Program-made: the position numbers and the translations under genes | DNA from: [Haemophilus] felis | Lineage (GTDB): Bacteria > Pseudomonadota > Gammaproteobacteria > Enterobacterales > Pasteurellaceae | DNA: 64,000 nucleotides | Direction of reading: 5' to 3' | Assembly (NCBI GenBank): GCA_002015125.1 | Contig: MUYB01000012.1 | Location: forward strand, 1 to 64,000 | Shown: positions 1 through 9,843 of the stretch, one piece after another | How the letters are laid out: each line of letters starts with the position of its first letter | Position numbering within the stretch: position 1 is the stretch's first letter | Notes under the pieces: model-generated | Seen by the model: only the letters and a program-made list of their open reading frames with translations | What the model was told of the DNA's origin: nothing | Databases searched by the model: none

Positions 1-1
1 C

Positions 2-1105
2 AGACCAAATGGTGAACAACTCCGTAAAATTAAGCAATTTTGCGGTTGTTCTCGTTTTGTGTTCAATAAGGCGTTAGCGTGGCAGAATGCACAGTACGAA
101 CAGGATAATAATGACAAGTTCAGCTATACCAAACTTGCCAATCTTCTTCCGCAATGGAAAAAAGAGCTAATTTGGCTCAAAAATTGTCATTCTCAAGTGC
201 TTCAACAGTCGTTAAAAGACCTTGAAAGTGCGTTTAAAAATTTCTTTTCCAAGCGGTCTGATTTTCCCAAATTCAAGAAAAAAGGCGTAAAAGAGTGTTT
301 TCGTTTTCCGCAAGGTTGCAAAATTGAGCAAGAAAATGATCGCTTGTATCTACCGAAAATCGGTTGGGTTCGCTATCGCAATAGCCGTGAAGTATTAGGC
401 GAAATCAAAAATGTGACCGTCAGCCAAAAGTGCGGTCGTTTTTTTGTGAGCATTCAAACGGAATTTGAACACGAAATTCCAACACACAAAGGCGGAGAAA
501 TCGGTATAGATATGGGTGTTGCTCGTTTTGCGACACTTTCCAATGGTGAATTTTTTGAGCCATTGAACGCCTTTAAAACCTATCAGGGAAAATTGGCAAA
601 ACTGCAAAGAAAACTGAAAAATAAAACAAAATTCAGCCAAAACTGGCTGAAATTAAAGGCAAAAATCGCCAAGTTGCACCATAAAATTGCCAACTGTCGC
701 AAAGACTTCTTACATCAAACTTCAAGCAAAATCAGCAAAAACCACGCAATGATTTACGTTGAAGATTTACAAATTGCGAATATGTCCAAATCGGCGAAAG
801 GTACGCTAGAGGCACACGGAAAAAACGTGAAACAGAAATCAGGGCTAAACCGAGCGATACTCGACCAGTCTTGGTTTGAGTTTCGCCGTCAGCTAGACTA
901 CAAAACGCAATGGTTAGGCGGATTTTTAGTGGCTGTGCCACCGCAAAACACTAGTCGAACTTGCCCTTGTTGCGGACATAGTGCAAAGGAAAATCGCCAA
1001 ACGCAGGCGAATTTTGAATGCGTAGAATGTGGCTACACGGAAAACGCTGATGTGGTTGGGGCATTAAACGTGTTGGAGCGTGGGCGAGCAATAGCCCGCT
1101 CCTAA
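2..1105 (+). CDS. tnpB: TnpB-type RNA-guided nuclease/transposase accessory protein of an IS200/IS605 (IS1341-like) element, 5' end outside window
   Basis: The reading frame is open from base 2, before the first usable start (GTG at 59), and the translated start (RPNGEQLRKIKQFCG) matches the usual TnpB N-terminus minus its first residues, so the gene begins left of the window. Counting from the GTG at 59, the RuvC-like triad is visible: D151 in GIDMGV, E235 in VEDLQ and D331 in NADVVGALNVL. A zinc finger formed by C302/C305 and C321/C324 lies between E235 and D331. No tnpA is visible. The element stands just 3' of nagA. TnpB proteins of this family are omega-RNA-guided DNA nucleases that promote retention of the element. 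All catalytic residues are present, so the protein looks functional. Confidence 0.9.
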   Translation, partial: RPNGEQLRKIKQFCGCSRFVFNKALAWQNAQYEQDNNDKFSYTKLANLLPQWKKELIWLKNCHSQVLQQSLKDLESAFKNFFSKRSDFPKFKKKGVKECFRFPQGCKIEQENDRLYLPKIGWVRYRNSREVLGEIKNVTVSQKCGRFFVSIQTEFEHEIPTHKGGEIGIDMGVARFATLSNGEFFEPLNAFKTYQGKLAKLQRKLKNKTKFSQNWLKLKAKIAKLHHKIANCRKDFLHQTSSKISKNHAMIYVEDLQIANMSKSAKGTLEAHGKNVKQKSGLNRAILDQSWFEFRRQLDYKTQWLGGFLVAVPPQNTSRTCPCCGHSAKENRQTQANFECVECGYTENADVVGALNVLERGRAIARS

Positions 1106-1248
1106 TTAAAAATCAGGCAGGGACACTGCCGTAGCGCTTGTGAAGTGAACCGCAGTAGCGGTCAGCAACAAGAACCCACCGAGAGTAGCCCACGCAAAGC
1201 GTGGGAGCTAGTAGGAATCCCCGTCCTTTAGGGCGGGGAGGATGTCAA
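1106..1248 (+). mobile_element. IS200/IS605-type right end with probable omega-RNA scaffold
   Basis: Directly after the tnpB stop comes a structured stretch without an ORF. It has a GGCAG/CTGCC hairpin, a CCGC/GCGG hairpin, a CCCACGC/GCGTGGG hairpin and a terminal CCCCGTCC/GGGCGGGG hairpin followed by AGGATGTC. A near-identical copy stands at 62775-62925 on the other strand, which defines the boundaries. In the family this region is both the right end recognised by TnpA and the scaffold of the omega-RNA, whose guide is the flanking host DNA. The guide here would begin around base 1248 (AAAACAAGGTAATCAAC). The exact end is inferred. Confidence 0.7.
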
Positions 1249-1268
1249 AACAAGGTAATCAACAAATA

Positions 1269-2405
1269 TTAATGGGCTTGCCATTCACCATTAACCGCAG
1301 TACCAATTACTTTAAAGTCATGAGTAAATGCAGTTAAGTTTGCTACTTTACCAGCTTCAATAGAACCTAAATCCTGATCCACACCAATCGCTTTAGCAGG
1401 GTAAAGATTGCACATTCTCAAGGTTTCATCAAGGGGAATGCCCACGTGTTTCACTGCATTTTCAATGGATTCGATCATCGTTACAGCCGCACCGCCTAAA
1501 GCTCCGTTTTCGTCGTAACATTTGCCGTTTTTCACGTAAACGGTTTTACCAACAAAAATGAAAGAATCAATATCTGCACCTGCGGCGGCGGTAGCGTCGG
1601 TAACAATACAAAGTTTTTCGCCTTTCGCTTTTTTATCCAATTTCACATTCGCATAGTGAACGTGCAAACCGTCAATAATGATGCCTGTGTAAATATCTGC
1701 ATCAAGCACTGCACCGACGACGCCTAAATCTCGCCCTGAACTGATCGGCGACATTGCGTTGTGCAAATGGGTGGCAAAAGTGGCACCATTTTCAATGGCT
1801 TGCATTGCTACCTCGTAGGTTGCGTTTGAATGCCCAAGGGAAACAATGATGCCTTTTTCAACGAACTCAGGAATAAAACGAGCCGTTGGGTTTTCCGCCG
1901 CAAGGGTGATTTTGGTGATTACATCGGCGTTATCGCATAAAAATGCCTTCATTTCAGGGCTGATTTCACGGATATATTCAGGACGATGAACCCCTTTCTT
2001 CTCAACGCTTAAATAAGGGCCTTCAAAATGCAAACCTAAAGCTTGATTTTTATATTTACCCAAATATTCTCGCATCACCTGCACCGCTTGTTTCATACCC
2101 TCGTCTGGGGAAGTGATGAAAGTGGGCAAATAACTTGTTGTGCCTGAACGCAAGTTGGTTTCTTGCATAATTTCAAGGGTTTTTACGGTGATTTCCTCGT
2201 TAAACATCACGCCGCCGCAGCCGTTTAATTGTAAGTCAATAAAACCTGCGGTTAAATTTGCACCTTGTAAATCCACTTTTTTCACGCCATTTGGCAACTG
2301 CTCATCGGCGACGATAGCGTGAATTTTGTCATTTTCCACCAGCACAGAATGACCATACAGCACATCGTGAGCGGTATAGATCACCGCATTTGTTAAGGCA
2401 TACAT
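1269..2405 (-). CDS. nagA: N-acetylglucosamine-6-phosphate deacetylase
   Basis: This enzyme removes the acetyl group from GlcNAc-6-phosphate in the cytoplasm, feeding nagB. The 378-residue length and motifs fit the NagA amidohydrolase family: HFEGPYL (metal-ligand Glu), HSNATY and THLHNAMSP (metal His residues) and VTDATAAAG (catalytic Asp). It lies 9 bp downstream of nagB on the same strand, so the two are one operon. The 3' end is only about 20 bp from the right end of the IS element at the left edge. No independent intrinsic terminator is visible between them, so the insertion may have displaced it. Confidence 0.95.
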   Translation of the reverse strand: MYALTNAVIYTAHDVLYGHSVLVENDKIHAIVADEQLPNGVKKVDLQGANLTAGFIDLQLNGCGGVMFNEEITVKTLEIMQETNLRSGTTSYLPTFITSPDEGMKQAVQVMREYLGKYKNQALGLHFEGPYLSVEKKGVHRPEYIREISPEMKAFLCDNADVITKITLAAENPTARFIPEFVEKGIIVSLGHSNATYEVAMQAIENGATFATHLHNAMSPISSGRDLGVVGAVLDADIYTGIIIDGLHVHYANVKLDKKAKGEKLCIVTDATAAAGADIDSFIFVGKTVYVKNGKCYDENGALGGAAVTMIESIENAVKHVGIPLDETLRMCNLYPAKAIGVDQDLGSIEAGKVANLTAFTHDFKVIGTAVNGEWQAH

Positions 2406-2414
2406 AATTCGCTC

Positions 2415-3218
2415 CTATCGCACACTGTGAATGGCTTGGGCTTCCAATTCTGTGAAATATTTTACGGTTTTCACTTTTAATTCTTGTGTCGCCGCTTCAT
2501 CACACACCACAATGGCGTGGCGATGTAATTGCAAGGCACTGACTGTCCAAAAATGGTTCACAGCCCCTTCAATGCAAGCTTGTAATGCCAACGCTTTGTT
2601 ATGCCCAGTAACCAACAGCAAAATTTCTTCAGCATCTAACAATGTGCCAACGCCGATAGTTAAGGCGTATTTCGGCACTTTATTGATGTCGTTTTCAAAA
2701 AAGCGAGAATTTGCAATGCGAGTATCTTCCGTTAAGGTTTTGATGCGAGTGCGAGAAGCAAGAGAAGAGGCTGGTTCATTAAAAGCAATATGACCATCAA
2801 CGCCAACGCCGCCCATAAATAAATGCACTTTGCCGTAAGATTTGATTTTTTCTTCATAGCGACGGCATTCTGCATCGTGATCCGCCGTGTTGCCATCTAA
2901 AATATTGATATTTTTCGCTTGAATATCAATGTGATTGAAAAAATTGTTGTGCATAAAAGAGTGATAACTTTCAGGATGTTCTTTTGGTAAACCTACATAT
3001 TCGTCCATATTAAAAGTTACCACGTGTTTAAAACTCACTTCTCCTGCTTGATATAGAGCAATCAATTCTTGGTAAGTTTTTAACGGCGTCCCCCCCGTTG
3101 GCAATCCCAATACAAAGGGTTTTTCTTCCGTTGGATTAAAACGATTAATGCGATCAGCAATATAACGAGCGGACCATTTCGCCACTTGATCTTGATGTGT
3201 TAATGGAATTAAACGCAT
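2415..3218 (-). CDS. nagB: Glucosamine-6-phosphate deaminase
   Basis: NagB converts glucosamine-6-phosphate to fructose-6-phosphate and ammonia, the last step of amino-sugar catabolism. The protein aligns over its whole length with the E. coli enzyme: GLPTGGTP phosphate-binding loop, NMDEYVGL (catalytic Asp), [11 protein letters not shown] (active-site His/Glu) and SRTRIKTL (allosteric region). I chose the ATG at 3218 (MRLIPLT) because the GAGGTG Shine-Dalgarno lies 7 bp upstream; a GTG three codons earlier lacks one. It is first gene of a nagB-nagA operon. Unlike the H. influenzae arrangement as I remember it, no sialic-acid (nan) genes follow upstream; aspC is the neighbour. Confidence 0.95.
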   Translation of the reverse strand: MRLIPLTHQDQVAKWSARYIADRINRFNPTEEKPFVLGLPTGGTPLKTYQELIALYQAGEVSFKHVVTFNMDEYVGLPKEHPESYHSFMHNNFFNHIDIQAKNINILDGNTADHDAECRRYEEKIKSYGKVHLFMGGVGVDGHIAFNEPASSLASRTRIKTLTEDTRIANSRFFENDINKVPKYALTIGVGTLLDAEEILLLVTGHNKALALQACIEGAVNHFWTVSALQLHRHAIVVCDEAATQELKVKTVKYFTELEAQAIHSVR

Positions 3219-3256
3219 AAAATTCACCTCATTTGTCTTTGTAGAAAATAGAAAAG

Positions 3257-3280
3257 TTATTTTTTTGCATTATAAAATAA
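3257..3280. promoter_or_regulatory. NagC/Mlc-like operator 1 upstream of nagB
   Basis: TTATTTT and AAAATAA arms stand around a 10-bp spacer. The site matches the general TTATTT...AAATAA pattern of ROK-family repressors (NagC, Mlc). It lies about 40 bp upstream of the nagB start and overlaps AT-rich promoter-like sequence. Assignment to NagC is inference from the target genes. Confidence 0.45.
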
Positions 3281-3305
3281 GTTGTCATTAAAGGCGAATA
3301 AAAAA

Positions 3306-3328
3306 CTTATTTTTTCAGAAAAAATAAG
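3306..3328. promoter_or_regulatory. NagC/Mlc-like operator 2 upstream of nagB
   Basis: A perfect 10-bp inverted repeat, CTTATTTTTT and its complement, stands around CAG. Its centre is about 48 bp from that of the first palindrome, four to five helical turns. It carries the same TTATTT...AAATAA core and is the stronger of the two sites by symmetry. Confidence 0.5.
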
Positions 3329-3385
3329 AACTTAGCGATTCAATGCAAATCACTTAATTCGCATTAAAAATTTAGATTTAGGCGT

Positions 3386-3421
3386 AAAAAAATCGTGCTT
3401 TTGTGAATAAAAAGCACGACT
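3386..3421 (-). terminator. Intrinsic terminator of aspC
   Basis: Read on the minus strand, a TCGTGCTTTT / AAAAGCACGA stem is followed by seven T residues. It stands 25 bp after the aspC stop. Confidence 0.8.
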
Positions 3422-3445
3422 TAATTTAATTGAATACAAAAAGAT

Positions 3446-4636
3446 TTACAGCACTTTCACAATGCTTTCGCATAAATGACGAATATTATCTTCCGTAATG
3501 CCCGCTACATTGATTCGACCTGAACGGACAGCGTAAATAGCAAAATCTTCTTTTAAGCGATCCATTTGTTCTGGATTAAGTCCACAGAAAGAGAACATAC
3601 CATTTTGATCAATGATAAAACTGAAATCACGCTCTGCGCCAAATTCTTTTAATAACTCCACAAATTGATGGCGCATTTGTTTAATGCGTTCACGCATTTC
3701 CGTGAGTTCATCTTCCCATTGTTGACGCAATTGTGCGTCGTGCAACACGATCGATACCGTCGCTGCACCGTGAGAAGCTGGGTTGGAATAAAGAGTGCGA
3801 ATAATGCTCTTCACTTGCGTTAACGCCGTCGCCGCCACTTCTTCCGTTTCTGCCACTAAGGTAAACGCCCCTACGCGCTCATTATATAGCCCGAAATTTT
3901 TGGAATAAGAACTTGCTATCAACAATTCTTTGTGATTTTTAGCAAAAGTACGCAAACCAACGGCGTCTTCTTCCAAACCATTCGCTAACCCTTGATAAGC
4001 GAAGTCGAAAAGCGGCAACCAACCTTGTTTCGCCGACATTTCCGCCAAAATTTGCCATTGCTCTGGCGTTGGATCAATCCCTGTTGGATTATGACAGCAA
4101 CCGTGCAACAACACCACGTCGCCATCGCCAGCGTTGCTTAAATCGGCGATCAGATTATCCCAGTCTAATTTTTTATTTTCCGCATCGTAATAACGATATT
4201 CACGAATTGTCATTCCCACAGCGTTAAAAATGGCATTGTGATTCGGCCAAGTCGGCGTGCTAATCCACACATTTTGTGCCTTCGTTTGACGCTTAATAAA
4301 TTCCGCCGCAATGCGTAAAGCACCAGTGCCACCAAGACTTTGTACAGTTTTAGCTCGCTCTTTTTTTACAATTTCAGAATCTGCACCAAACAATAATACT
4401 TTAGTACAAGCGTTAAATTCGGCGACGCCGTCAATGGCTAGATAATTCTTGGTATTTTCCAAATCGAACAAGCGTTTTTCGGCTTCCTTCACCGCTTGCA
4501 TAATCGGCGTATTGCCGTGAGCATCTTTATACACACCGATACCGAGATTAATTTTGTCGGCACGAGTTTCATTTTTGAACGCCTCTCCCAAACCGAGGAT
4601 AGGATCTGCAGGTGCAGCTTTGATATTTTCAAACAT
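3446..4636 (-). CDS. aspC: Aromatic/aspartate aminotransferase (class I, PLP-dependent)
   Basis: The 396-residue protein is a full-length class I aminotransferase of the AspC/TyrB type that interconverts aspartate and oxaloacetate with 2-oxoglutarate/glutamate. Visible signs are the [16 protein letters not shown] start typical of AspC, the [12 protein letters not shown] motif, DFAYQG and the PLP lysine in [16 protein letters not shown]-terminal RINVAGI supplies the substrate-carboxylate arginine region. It is transcribed alone, with its own terminator and a 300-bp AT-rich upstream region shared divergently with the 4.5S RNA. TyrB-like activity on aromatic acids cannot be excluded, but the N-terminus favours AspC. 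Confidence 0.93.
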   Translation of the reverse strand: MFENIKAAPADPILGLGEAFKNETRADKINLGIGVYKDAHGNTPIMQAVKEAEKRLFDLENTKNYLAIDGVAEFNACTKVLLFGADSEIVKKERAKTVQSLGGTGALRIAAEFIKRQTKAQNVWISTPTWPNHNAIFNAVGMTIREYRYYDAENKKLDWDNLIADLSNAGDGDVVLLHGCCHNPTGIDPTPEQWQILAEMSAKQGWLPLFDFAYQGLANGLEEDAVGLRTFAKNHKELLIASSYSKNFGLYNERVGAFTLVAETEEVAATALTQVKSIIRTLYSNPASHGAATVSIVLHDAQLRQQWEDELTEMRERIKQMRHQFVELLKEFGAERDFSFIIDQNGMFSFCGLNPEQMDRLKEDFAIYAVRSGRINVAGITEDNIRHLCESIVKVL

Positions 4637-4862
4637 AATAACTTCCTAATAAGTTGTGTGATGAATTGCCTGCTAGTTATACTTCAAGCGACTTTTATTC
4701 GCAAGAATAGATTAAATTTTAGTTTAAAATTCTCTCACTTCGTTAAAAATCAACTCAAAATAAGACGGCTTTTTCAGAAAATATTTAATTTAACGAGAAA
4801 TTTTTAAAATTTATACAATTGCTTTATTTGTACCAAAACCTCATCAAAAACACGCAATGGAT

Positions 4863-4891
4863 TTGCAAAGCCATTTATCTTGTTGCATAAT
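4863..4891 (+). promoter_or_regulatory. Promoter of the 4.5S RNA gene
   Basis: TTGCAA (-35) and CATAAT (-10) are 17 bp apart. Transcription would start near 4897, about 35 nt before the mature 4.5S RNA end, leaving a short 5' leader to be processed, as known for E. coli ffs. Confidence 0.6.
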
Positions 4892-4932
4892 ACGCCCTCG
4901 TTTCGTCGCCGTTCTGTGCGGCGAATTTCAAT

Positions 4933-5044
4933 GGAAACCTTTTCGGTTCCTCGCAATGGTGTCTGGTTTATCAGGTCAGGTTCGGAAGAAAGCAGCCAAA
5001 GTCAGAATTACCCTGTGCCGAGGGGTAGCTGAAAAGGTTTCCGC
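4933..5044 (+). ncRNA. ffs: 4.5S RNA of the signal recognition particle
   Basis: The conserved apical domain is unmistakable: TCAGGTCAGGTTCGGAAGAA followed by AGCAGCCAAAG and, on the return strand, the CTGTGCCG...GTAGCTG side of the asymmetric loops. The long helix is closed by GGAAACCTTTT near 4933 paired with AAAAGGTTTCC near 5042. A T-rich stretch (TTTCTTTTTATTT) follows and probably ends transcription. The RNA binds Ffh and targets membrane-protein ribosomes. Exact ends are estimated from the pairing. Confidence 0.93.
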
Positions 5045-5233
5045 CTTTGTGTTCCTTTCTTTTTATTTAGAAGATATTGAAACATTGAAAGATGCGACAT
5101 CAAAACAATCGTTAAAGCAATTTTTTGCAATAAACCTCATTTTTGTAAGCTCAACCACCAAAAGAAAACAATAGCCAATTTCGGTGAGATACTTTAAAAT
5201 TTTCCGCCGTTTTCTCATTTATTCATCAAATTT

Positions 5234-6937
5234 ATGTTAATACGCTATTTAAATTTCACGACGTCTGCTCTATTCGGCATCGCATTAAGCTTGCCTTTCG
5301 GCGTTACCGCCGCCCCGAAGATTCCTCAAATCTTAACGGACAATGGGCTAGTGTATTGCACCCACGCTACAGGGTTTTCATTCAATCCGCAAACAACAGA
5401 TGCGGGAACAAATATGAACGTGATCACTGAGCAGATTTACAATAAGTTATTTGAAATTAAAAATCACAGCGCAACAGTAACGCCAGTTCTCGCCAAATCT
5501 TATTCCATTTCTCAAGACGGTAAGAGCATTATCATTAGGTTAAAACGCGGTATCCAATTTCATCATACAAAATGGTTTAAACCGACTCGTGAATTTAACG
5601 CCGACGATGTGGTATTTTCTATTAATCGTATGATCGGTAGAGATACCTATCTTCCTTCCATTGAAACTGATGCAATAAAATACAACAATCCGCAGTATCA
5701 AATATTCCACCAACAAGCGAAAAAAGTTCGCTTCCCTTATTTTGAAAGCATTAAATTAAATGAAAAAATCCAGTCCGTGGTGGCACTTTCCCCTTATGAA
5801 GTGCAGATTAATTTATTTGAACCCGACGCCTCCATTTTGTCTCATTTGGCAAGTCAGTATGCCATTATGTTCTCACAAGAATATGCGCTACAACTCAACG
5901 CCGATGATAATCTGGTGCAATTAGATTTACTGCCAGTGGGTACTGGGCCATATCAAGTAGAAAGTTATTTCCGCAATCAGTATGTACGCTTAACCAGCAA
6001 TAATCATTATTGGAAAAAAGATCTTGCTGTAAAAAATATTATTATTGATCTTTCCACGGATAGAACTGGACGTTTAGTTAAATTCCTTAACAATGAATGT
6101 CAAATTGCTTCTTACCCTGAAGTGAGCCAGTTAGGGCTACTGACCCAAAATAATGATCGATTTTATGTGGAATCCGTGGACGGTATGAATTTATCTTACC
6201 TCGCGTTTAACTTTCAAAAGCCAATGATGCGTAATGAAAAAATTCGCCAAGGCATCTCTCAAGCCATTGATCGTAAACGTATTGTCAAAACCATTTATCA
6301 CCACACCGCCACGGTAGCGAACAATATTATTCCTGATATTTCTTGGGCTTCCACCATTAACACCCCTGATTTTGACTATGATTATAATGTGGAAAAAGCA
6401 CGTCAGAATCTCTCAGATAGCGCCTTATCGCTGACAATGTGGGTATTAAATGAAGAACAGGTTTATAACCCTTCACCGTTAAAAACGGCGGAATTAATTA
6501 AGCAGGATTTAGCTAAAGTCGGCATAGATGTTAATGTCCGTTCTGTAACTCGCACTTATTTGATCGAACAATTAAAAAATAAAACTGAAGATTACGACAT
6601 TATTTTAGCGGGTTGGCTAGCAGGAAATTTAGATCCAGATAGTTTTATGCGACCTATTCTCGGTTGTGATGCGGTGAATGAAATTACAAATCTATCGAAT
6701 TGGTGCGAACCTAAATTTGACCATTTTATGAATGAAGCTCGCAACACCTCAGAATTGCGACAAAGAGCTTATCAATATCAACAAGCTCAAGAACTTATCC
6801 TGCGAGAAATCCCTATTATTCCTATCGCCAATGCGAAAAGAATGTTGATCGTAAACGGAAAAGTAAAAGGTGTAGAAATGACCCCATTTGGAAGCATTAA
6901 TTTCCAAACCTTACGGCTCAAGCGGGAGGATAAATAA
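5234..6937 (+). CDS. sapA: Peptide ABC transporter substrate-binding protein SapA
   Basis: SapA is the periplasmic binding protein of the Sap importer. In H. influenzae it binds antimicrobial peptides and haem, giving resistance and haem supply. The 567-residue protein starts with a signal peptide (hydrophobic TTSALFGIALSLPFGV, likely cleavage after TAA) and carries the family-5 solute-binding fold: YNKLFEI near the N-terminus, FNADDVVFSINRM in the first third, LLPVGTGPYQVESY in the middle and DYDIILAGWLAGNLDPDSF in the last third. It is first gene of a tightly packed sapABCDF operon; its stop shares one base with the sapB start. The 190 bp upstream is shared with the ffs terminator region. 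Confidence 0.95.
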   Translation: MLIRYLNFTTSALFGIALSLPFGVTAAPKIPQILTDNGLVYCTHATGFSFNPQTTDAGTNMNVITEQIYNKLFEIKNHSATVTPVLAKSYSISQDGKSIIIRLKRGIQFHHTKWFKPTREFNADDVVFSINRMIGRDTYLPSIETDAIKYNNPQYQIFHQQAKKVRFPYFESIKLNEKIQSVVALSPYEVQINLFEPDASILSHLASQYAIMFSQEYALQLNADDNLVQLDLLPVGTGPYQVESYFRNQYVRLTSNNHYWKKDLAVKNIIIDLSTDRTGRLVKFLNNECQIASYPEVSQLGLLTQNNDRFYVESVDGMNLSYLAFNFQKPMMRNEKIRQGISQAIDRKRIVKTIYHHTATVANNIIPDISWASTINTPDFDYDYNVEKARQNLSDSALSLTMWVLNEEQVYNPSPLKTAELIKQDLAKVGIDVNVRSVTRTYLIEQLKNKTEDYDIILAGWLAGNLDPDSFMRPILGCDAVNEITNLSNWCEPKFDHFMNEARNTSELRQRAYQYQQAQELILREIPIIPIANAKRMLIVNGKVKGVEMTPFGSINFQTLRLKREDK

Positions 6938-7902
6938 TGTCTAACTCATTATTGCGTCAAATTGCGTTATTGCTAGTAAGTTTATTGGGTTTATCCTTGC
7001 TCAGTTATATTATTTTATTGCAGGATCCACTCAATGATATTTTAGCAGAACCAAATGTGCTTGTTGGTTACTCTAATTACTTGCAAACCTTACTACACGG
7101 CGATTTGGGTATTACCTATAACGGCGGTGATGAACTGAAAAGTTTGCTGTTTACTGTGCTACCACCGACGCTACAACTTTGCATTAGCTCACTTTTCCTT
7201 GCCTCAATTTTTGGTATTCCTCTTGGCTTCATCGGCGCTATGAATAGCCATAACTTTTTAGGTAGCTCCATTCGCAATATTTCTGCTTTGGGTCTATCAA
7301 TTCCTGTATTTTGGATTGCCCCCATTCTGCTTTATGTATCCGCCATTCAAGCTTGGGAAATTTCCGCCATTGGTCAATATAACTTGTTGTATGAAATCCA
7401 ACCTGTCACTGGCTTTCCCATTATTGATGTATGGTTTATAGATCAACCTTATCGTATTAAAGTGGTGCAAAATGTGTTACAGCATTTAGTTCTACCTACA
7501 TTAGTACTGACTATTCTACCCACCATGGATATCACGAGATTAGTTCAACAACGAGCGGAATTTGTTTTTACCCAAAATTATGTCAAAGTGGCAGGAACAA
7601 GAGGCTGGTCGCAACTCAGAATATTATTTACTTATGTGTTCCGTAATACTTTTCCTATTCTAATTCCTCAAATGCCAAGATTGTTCATATTGGTGCTCAC
7701 ACAAAGTATGTTGACTGAAAGCACCTTTGGCTGGCCGGGCATTGGGCGTTGGTTAGTTGATTCTGTCAATTTACAAGATTACAACAGTATTTCCGTCGGT
7801 ATTATTGCAATTGGGCTTTGTATAATAGTGGTGTATTTAATCTCAACGATACTCACATTTCTTTTAGATCCATTTAATAAAAAGGGCTGGTATGCAAGAT
7901 AA
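6937..7902 (+). CDS. sapB: Sap peptide transporter permease SapB
   Basis: SapB is one of the two inner-membrane permeases. The 321-residue protein has an N-terminal membrane anchor, further hydrophobic segments (for instance LQLCISSLFLASIFGIPLG and SVGIIAIGLCIIVVYLIS) and a DppB-type cytoplasmic coupling loop around VKVAGTRGWSQLRIL, which contacts the ATPases. Length equals that of the E. coli protein. Its start overlaps the sapA stop by one base (TAATG) and its end overlaps sapC by 11 bp, so translation is coupled. Confidence 0.94.
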   Translation: MSNSLLRQIALLLVSLLGLSLLSYIILLQDPLNDILAEPNVLVGYSNYLQTLLHGDLGITYNGGDELKSLLFTVLPPTLQLCISSLFLASIFGIPLGFIGAMNSHNFLGSSIRNISALGLSIPVFWIAPILLYVSAIQAWEISAIGQYNLLYEIQPVTGFPIIDVWFIDQPYRIKVVQNVLQHLVLPTLVLTILPTMDITRLVQQRAEFVFTQNYVKVAGTRGWSQLRILFTYVFRNTFPILIPQMPRLFILVLTQSMLTESTFGWPGIGRWLVDSVNLQDYNSISVGIIAIGLCIIVVYLISTILTFLLDPFNKKGWYAR

Positions 7903-8785
7903 AGAACCTGATGATTTTAGAGAAAGTACCGCACTCAAAGAAATTTGGACTATTTTTAGACAAAATAGGATTGCTCTATTTAGTTTCTACTTGCTCGTCA
8001 TTTTCATATTAACGACGGTATTTAGCCCATTACTCGCGCCTTATTCTAGTGTAGAACAATTCGCACAACATGAATTGCTACCGCCTTCTTGGGTTGAAGG
8101 TGGCACGATTTCTTTCTTCTTTGGTACAGACGATATCGGCAGAGATCTATTTAGTCGCATAATTATAGGCTCAGCTTATACTTTAGGATCATCTTTAGCG
8201 GTGATATTAATCGTTACCCTGTTTGGCACGGTCATTGGCATTTGGGCTGGCATATCGCACAGTATCAAATCGAAAATATTAAGTAATATTCTGCATACTT
8301 TTTTATCCATTCCTAGTTTATTAATTGCGATTATTATCGCAACGTTACTAGAAGCGAGCTTACTCGGCGCAACCATTGCCACCACCTTGGCAATACTGCC
8401 TTATTTTATGCATGAAATTTACAAATTAACTCAACAAGAACTCAATAAAGAATATGTGCTAATGCTAAAACTTGACGGTGTGTCGAATTCAACACTGCTG
8501 AAAGAAACCGTCATTCCCAACATCATGCATCGCTATATTCAAGAAATTGGACGTTCTTTTGCAACAGCGATTTTAGATATTAGCGCGCTAGGTTTCATTT
8601 CTCTTGGCGCACAACGCCCAACACCAGAATGGGGAGCGATGATCAAAGATTCTCTAGAACTCATTTACCTTGCCCCTTGGACAGTGATCCTACCCGGTGT
8701 TGCAATCATCGTAACGGTGCTAACGCTGTTAATCTTTAGCCAAGGTTTAAGCGATACGGTGAAAACCTATTATGAACGAGGATAA
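7892..8785 (+). CDS. sapC: Sap peptide transporter permease SapC
   Basis: SapC is the second permease, of the DppC type. The 297-residue protein has the N-terminal OppC-like segment ([20 protein letters not shown]) and the [16 protein letters not shown] motif that marks DppC/OppC proteins. The coupling loop includes [20 protein letters not shown]. The GTDDxGRDxxSR motif separates it cleanly from SapB. The gene overlaps sapB by 11 bp and ends 2 bp before sapD. Confidence 0.94.
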   Translation: MQDKEPDDFRESTALKEIWTIFRQNRIALFSFYLLVIFILTTVFSPLLAPYSSVEQFAQHELLPPSWVEGGTISFFFGTDDIGRDLFSRIIIGSAYTLGSSLAVILIVTLFGTVIGIWAGISHSIKSKILSNILHTFLSIPSLLIAIIIATLLEASLLGATIATTLAILPYFMHEIYKLTQQELNKEYVLMLKLDGVSNSTLLKETVIPNIMHRYIQEIGRSFATAILDISALGFISLGAQRPTPEWGAMIKDSLELIYLAPWTVILPGVAIIVTVLTLLIFSQGLSDTVKTYYERG

Positions 8786-8787
8786 AT

Positions 8788-9840
8788 ATGGCATTACTCG
8801 ATATTCGCAATCTTTGTATTGAAATCAACACGCCACATGGCTTAGTCAAAGTAGTTGATAATGTCAATTTAACCCTAAATGAAGGTGAAATCTGTGGCTT
8901 AGTGGGCGAAAGCGGTTCAGGCAAAAGCATTATCGCTAAAGTGATTTGCAACGTATTAAAAGAGGATTGGATTATTCGTGCGGATCGTTTCCGTTTTGAT
9001 AATGTGGAACTACTCAAACTGAGTCCAAAACAACGCCGCCGAGTGGTGGGACGTAAAATTTCAATGATTTTCCAAGATCCAATCACTTGTTTAGACCCAA
9101 GCAAAAAAATCGGCAAACAAATTATTCAAAATATTCCTAGCTGGACTTTTAAAGGACGCTGGTGGCAATGGTTTGGTTGGAAAAAACGCCGTGCCATCGA
9201 ACTGTTACACCGTGTTGGTATCAAAGAACACAACGACATTATGCAAAGCTACCCCAATGAACTCACAGAAGGCGAAGCACAAAAAATAATGATCACTATC
9301 GCCGTTGCCAATCAGCCCAAATTGCTCATTGCGGATGAACCCACAAACGCTATCGAATCCACCACCAAAGTGCAAATTTTTCGCCTACTGTCCAGTATGA
9401 ACAAAAATTTAGGCACCAGCATTTTGCTCACTAGCAACGACATCATTAGCATTCGAGATTGGTGTGACAGCTTGTCTGTGCTATATTGCGGTCAAAACGC
9501 CGAATCTGGTCCTACAGAAGAATTACTCAGTTTTCCTCATCACCCTTATACACAGGCACTGTTGCACTCAATTCCAGATTTCAGCCAACCTTTACCCACA
9601 AAAAGTCGCCTGAATATTTTACGTGGCAGCGTGCCGCTGTTGGAACATTTGCCCATCGGCTGTCGCCTTGGACCTCGTTGTCCTTTTGCCCAAAAAAAAT
9701 GCATCGTAAAACCTAATCGCTATCGCATTAAACAGCACGAGTTTTCTTGCCACTACCCGCTCAATCTACGAGAAAAACAATTTAGAGAAAAACAAGTAAG
9801 CGCGCCGCTAACATTACAACAACATACGGAGCAAGGCTAA
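8788..9840 (+). CDS. sapD: Sap transporter ATP-binding protein SapD
   Basis: SapD is an OppD-type ABC ATPase of 350 residues. Walker A is GESGSGKS, the Q-loop lies in MIFQDP, and Walker B is LLIADEPTN with the catalytic Glu present. The signature reads LTEGEAQ rather than LSGGQ; the E. coli protein is similar here. The H-loop position reads TSND, so the usual switch histidine is an asparagine. The C-terminal OppD extension has a cysteine cluster ([15 protein letters not shown]...FSCHYP) like the iron-sulphur-type motif in this family. It lies 2 bp after sapC and 3 bp before sapF. E. coli SapD also energises Trk potassium uptake; that role is not shown here. Confidence 0.94.
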   Translation: MALLDIRNLCIEINTPHGLVKVVDNVNLTLNEGEICGLVGESGSGKSIIAKVICNVLKEDWIIRADRFRFDNVELLKLSPKQRRRVVGRKISMIFQDPITCLDPSKKIGKQIIQNIPSWTFKGRWWQWFGWKKRRAIELLHRVGIKEHNDIMQSYPNELTEGEAQKIMITIAVANQPKLLIADEPTNAIESTTKVQIFRLLSSMNKNLGTSILLTSNDIISIRDWCDSLSVLYCGQNAESGPTEELLSFPHHPYTQALLHSIPDFSQPLPTKSRLNILRGSVPLLEHLPIGCRLGPRCPFAQKKCIVKPNRYRIKQHEFSCHYPLNLREKQFREKQVSAPLTLQQHTEQG

Positions 9841-9843
9841 GTT

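Noticed and set aside
4496..4807. 103-codon ORF opposite the aspC start
   Set aside because: It overlaps aspC N-terminal codons in antisense and has no coding signs.
4857..5174. 105-codon ORF on the plus strand
   Set aside because: It is the chance translation of the 4.5S RNA gene and its promoter.
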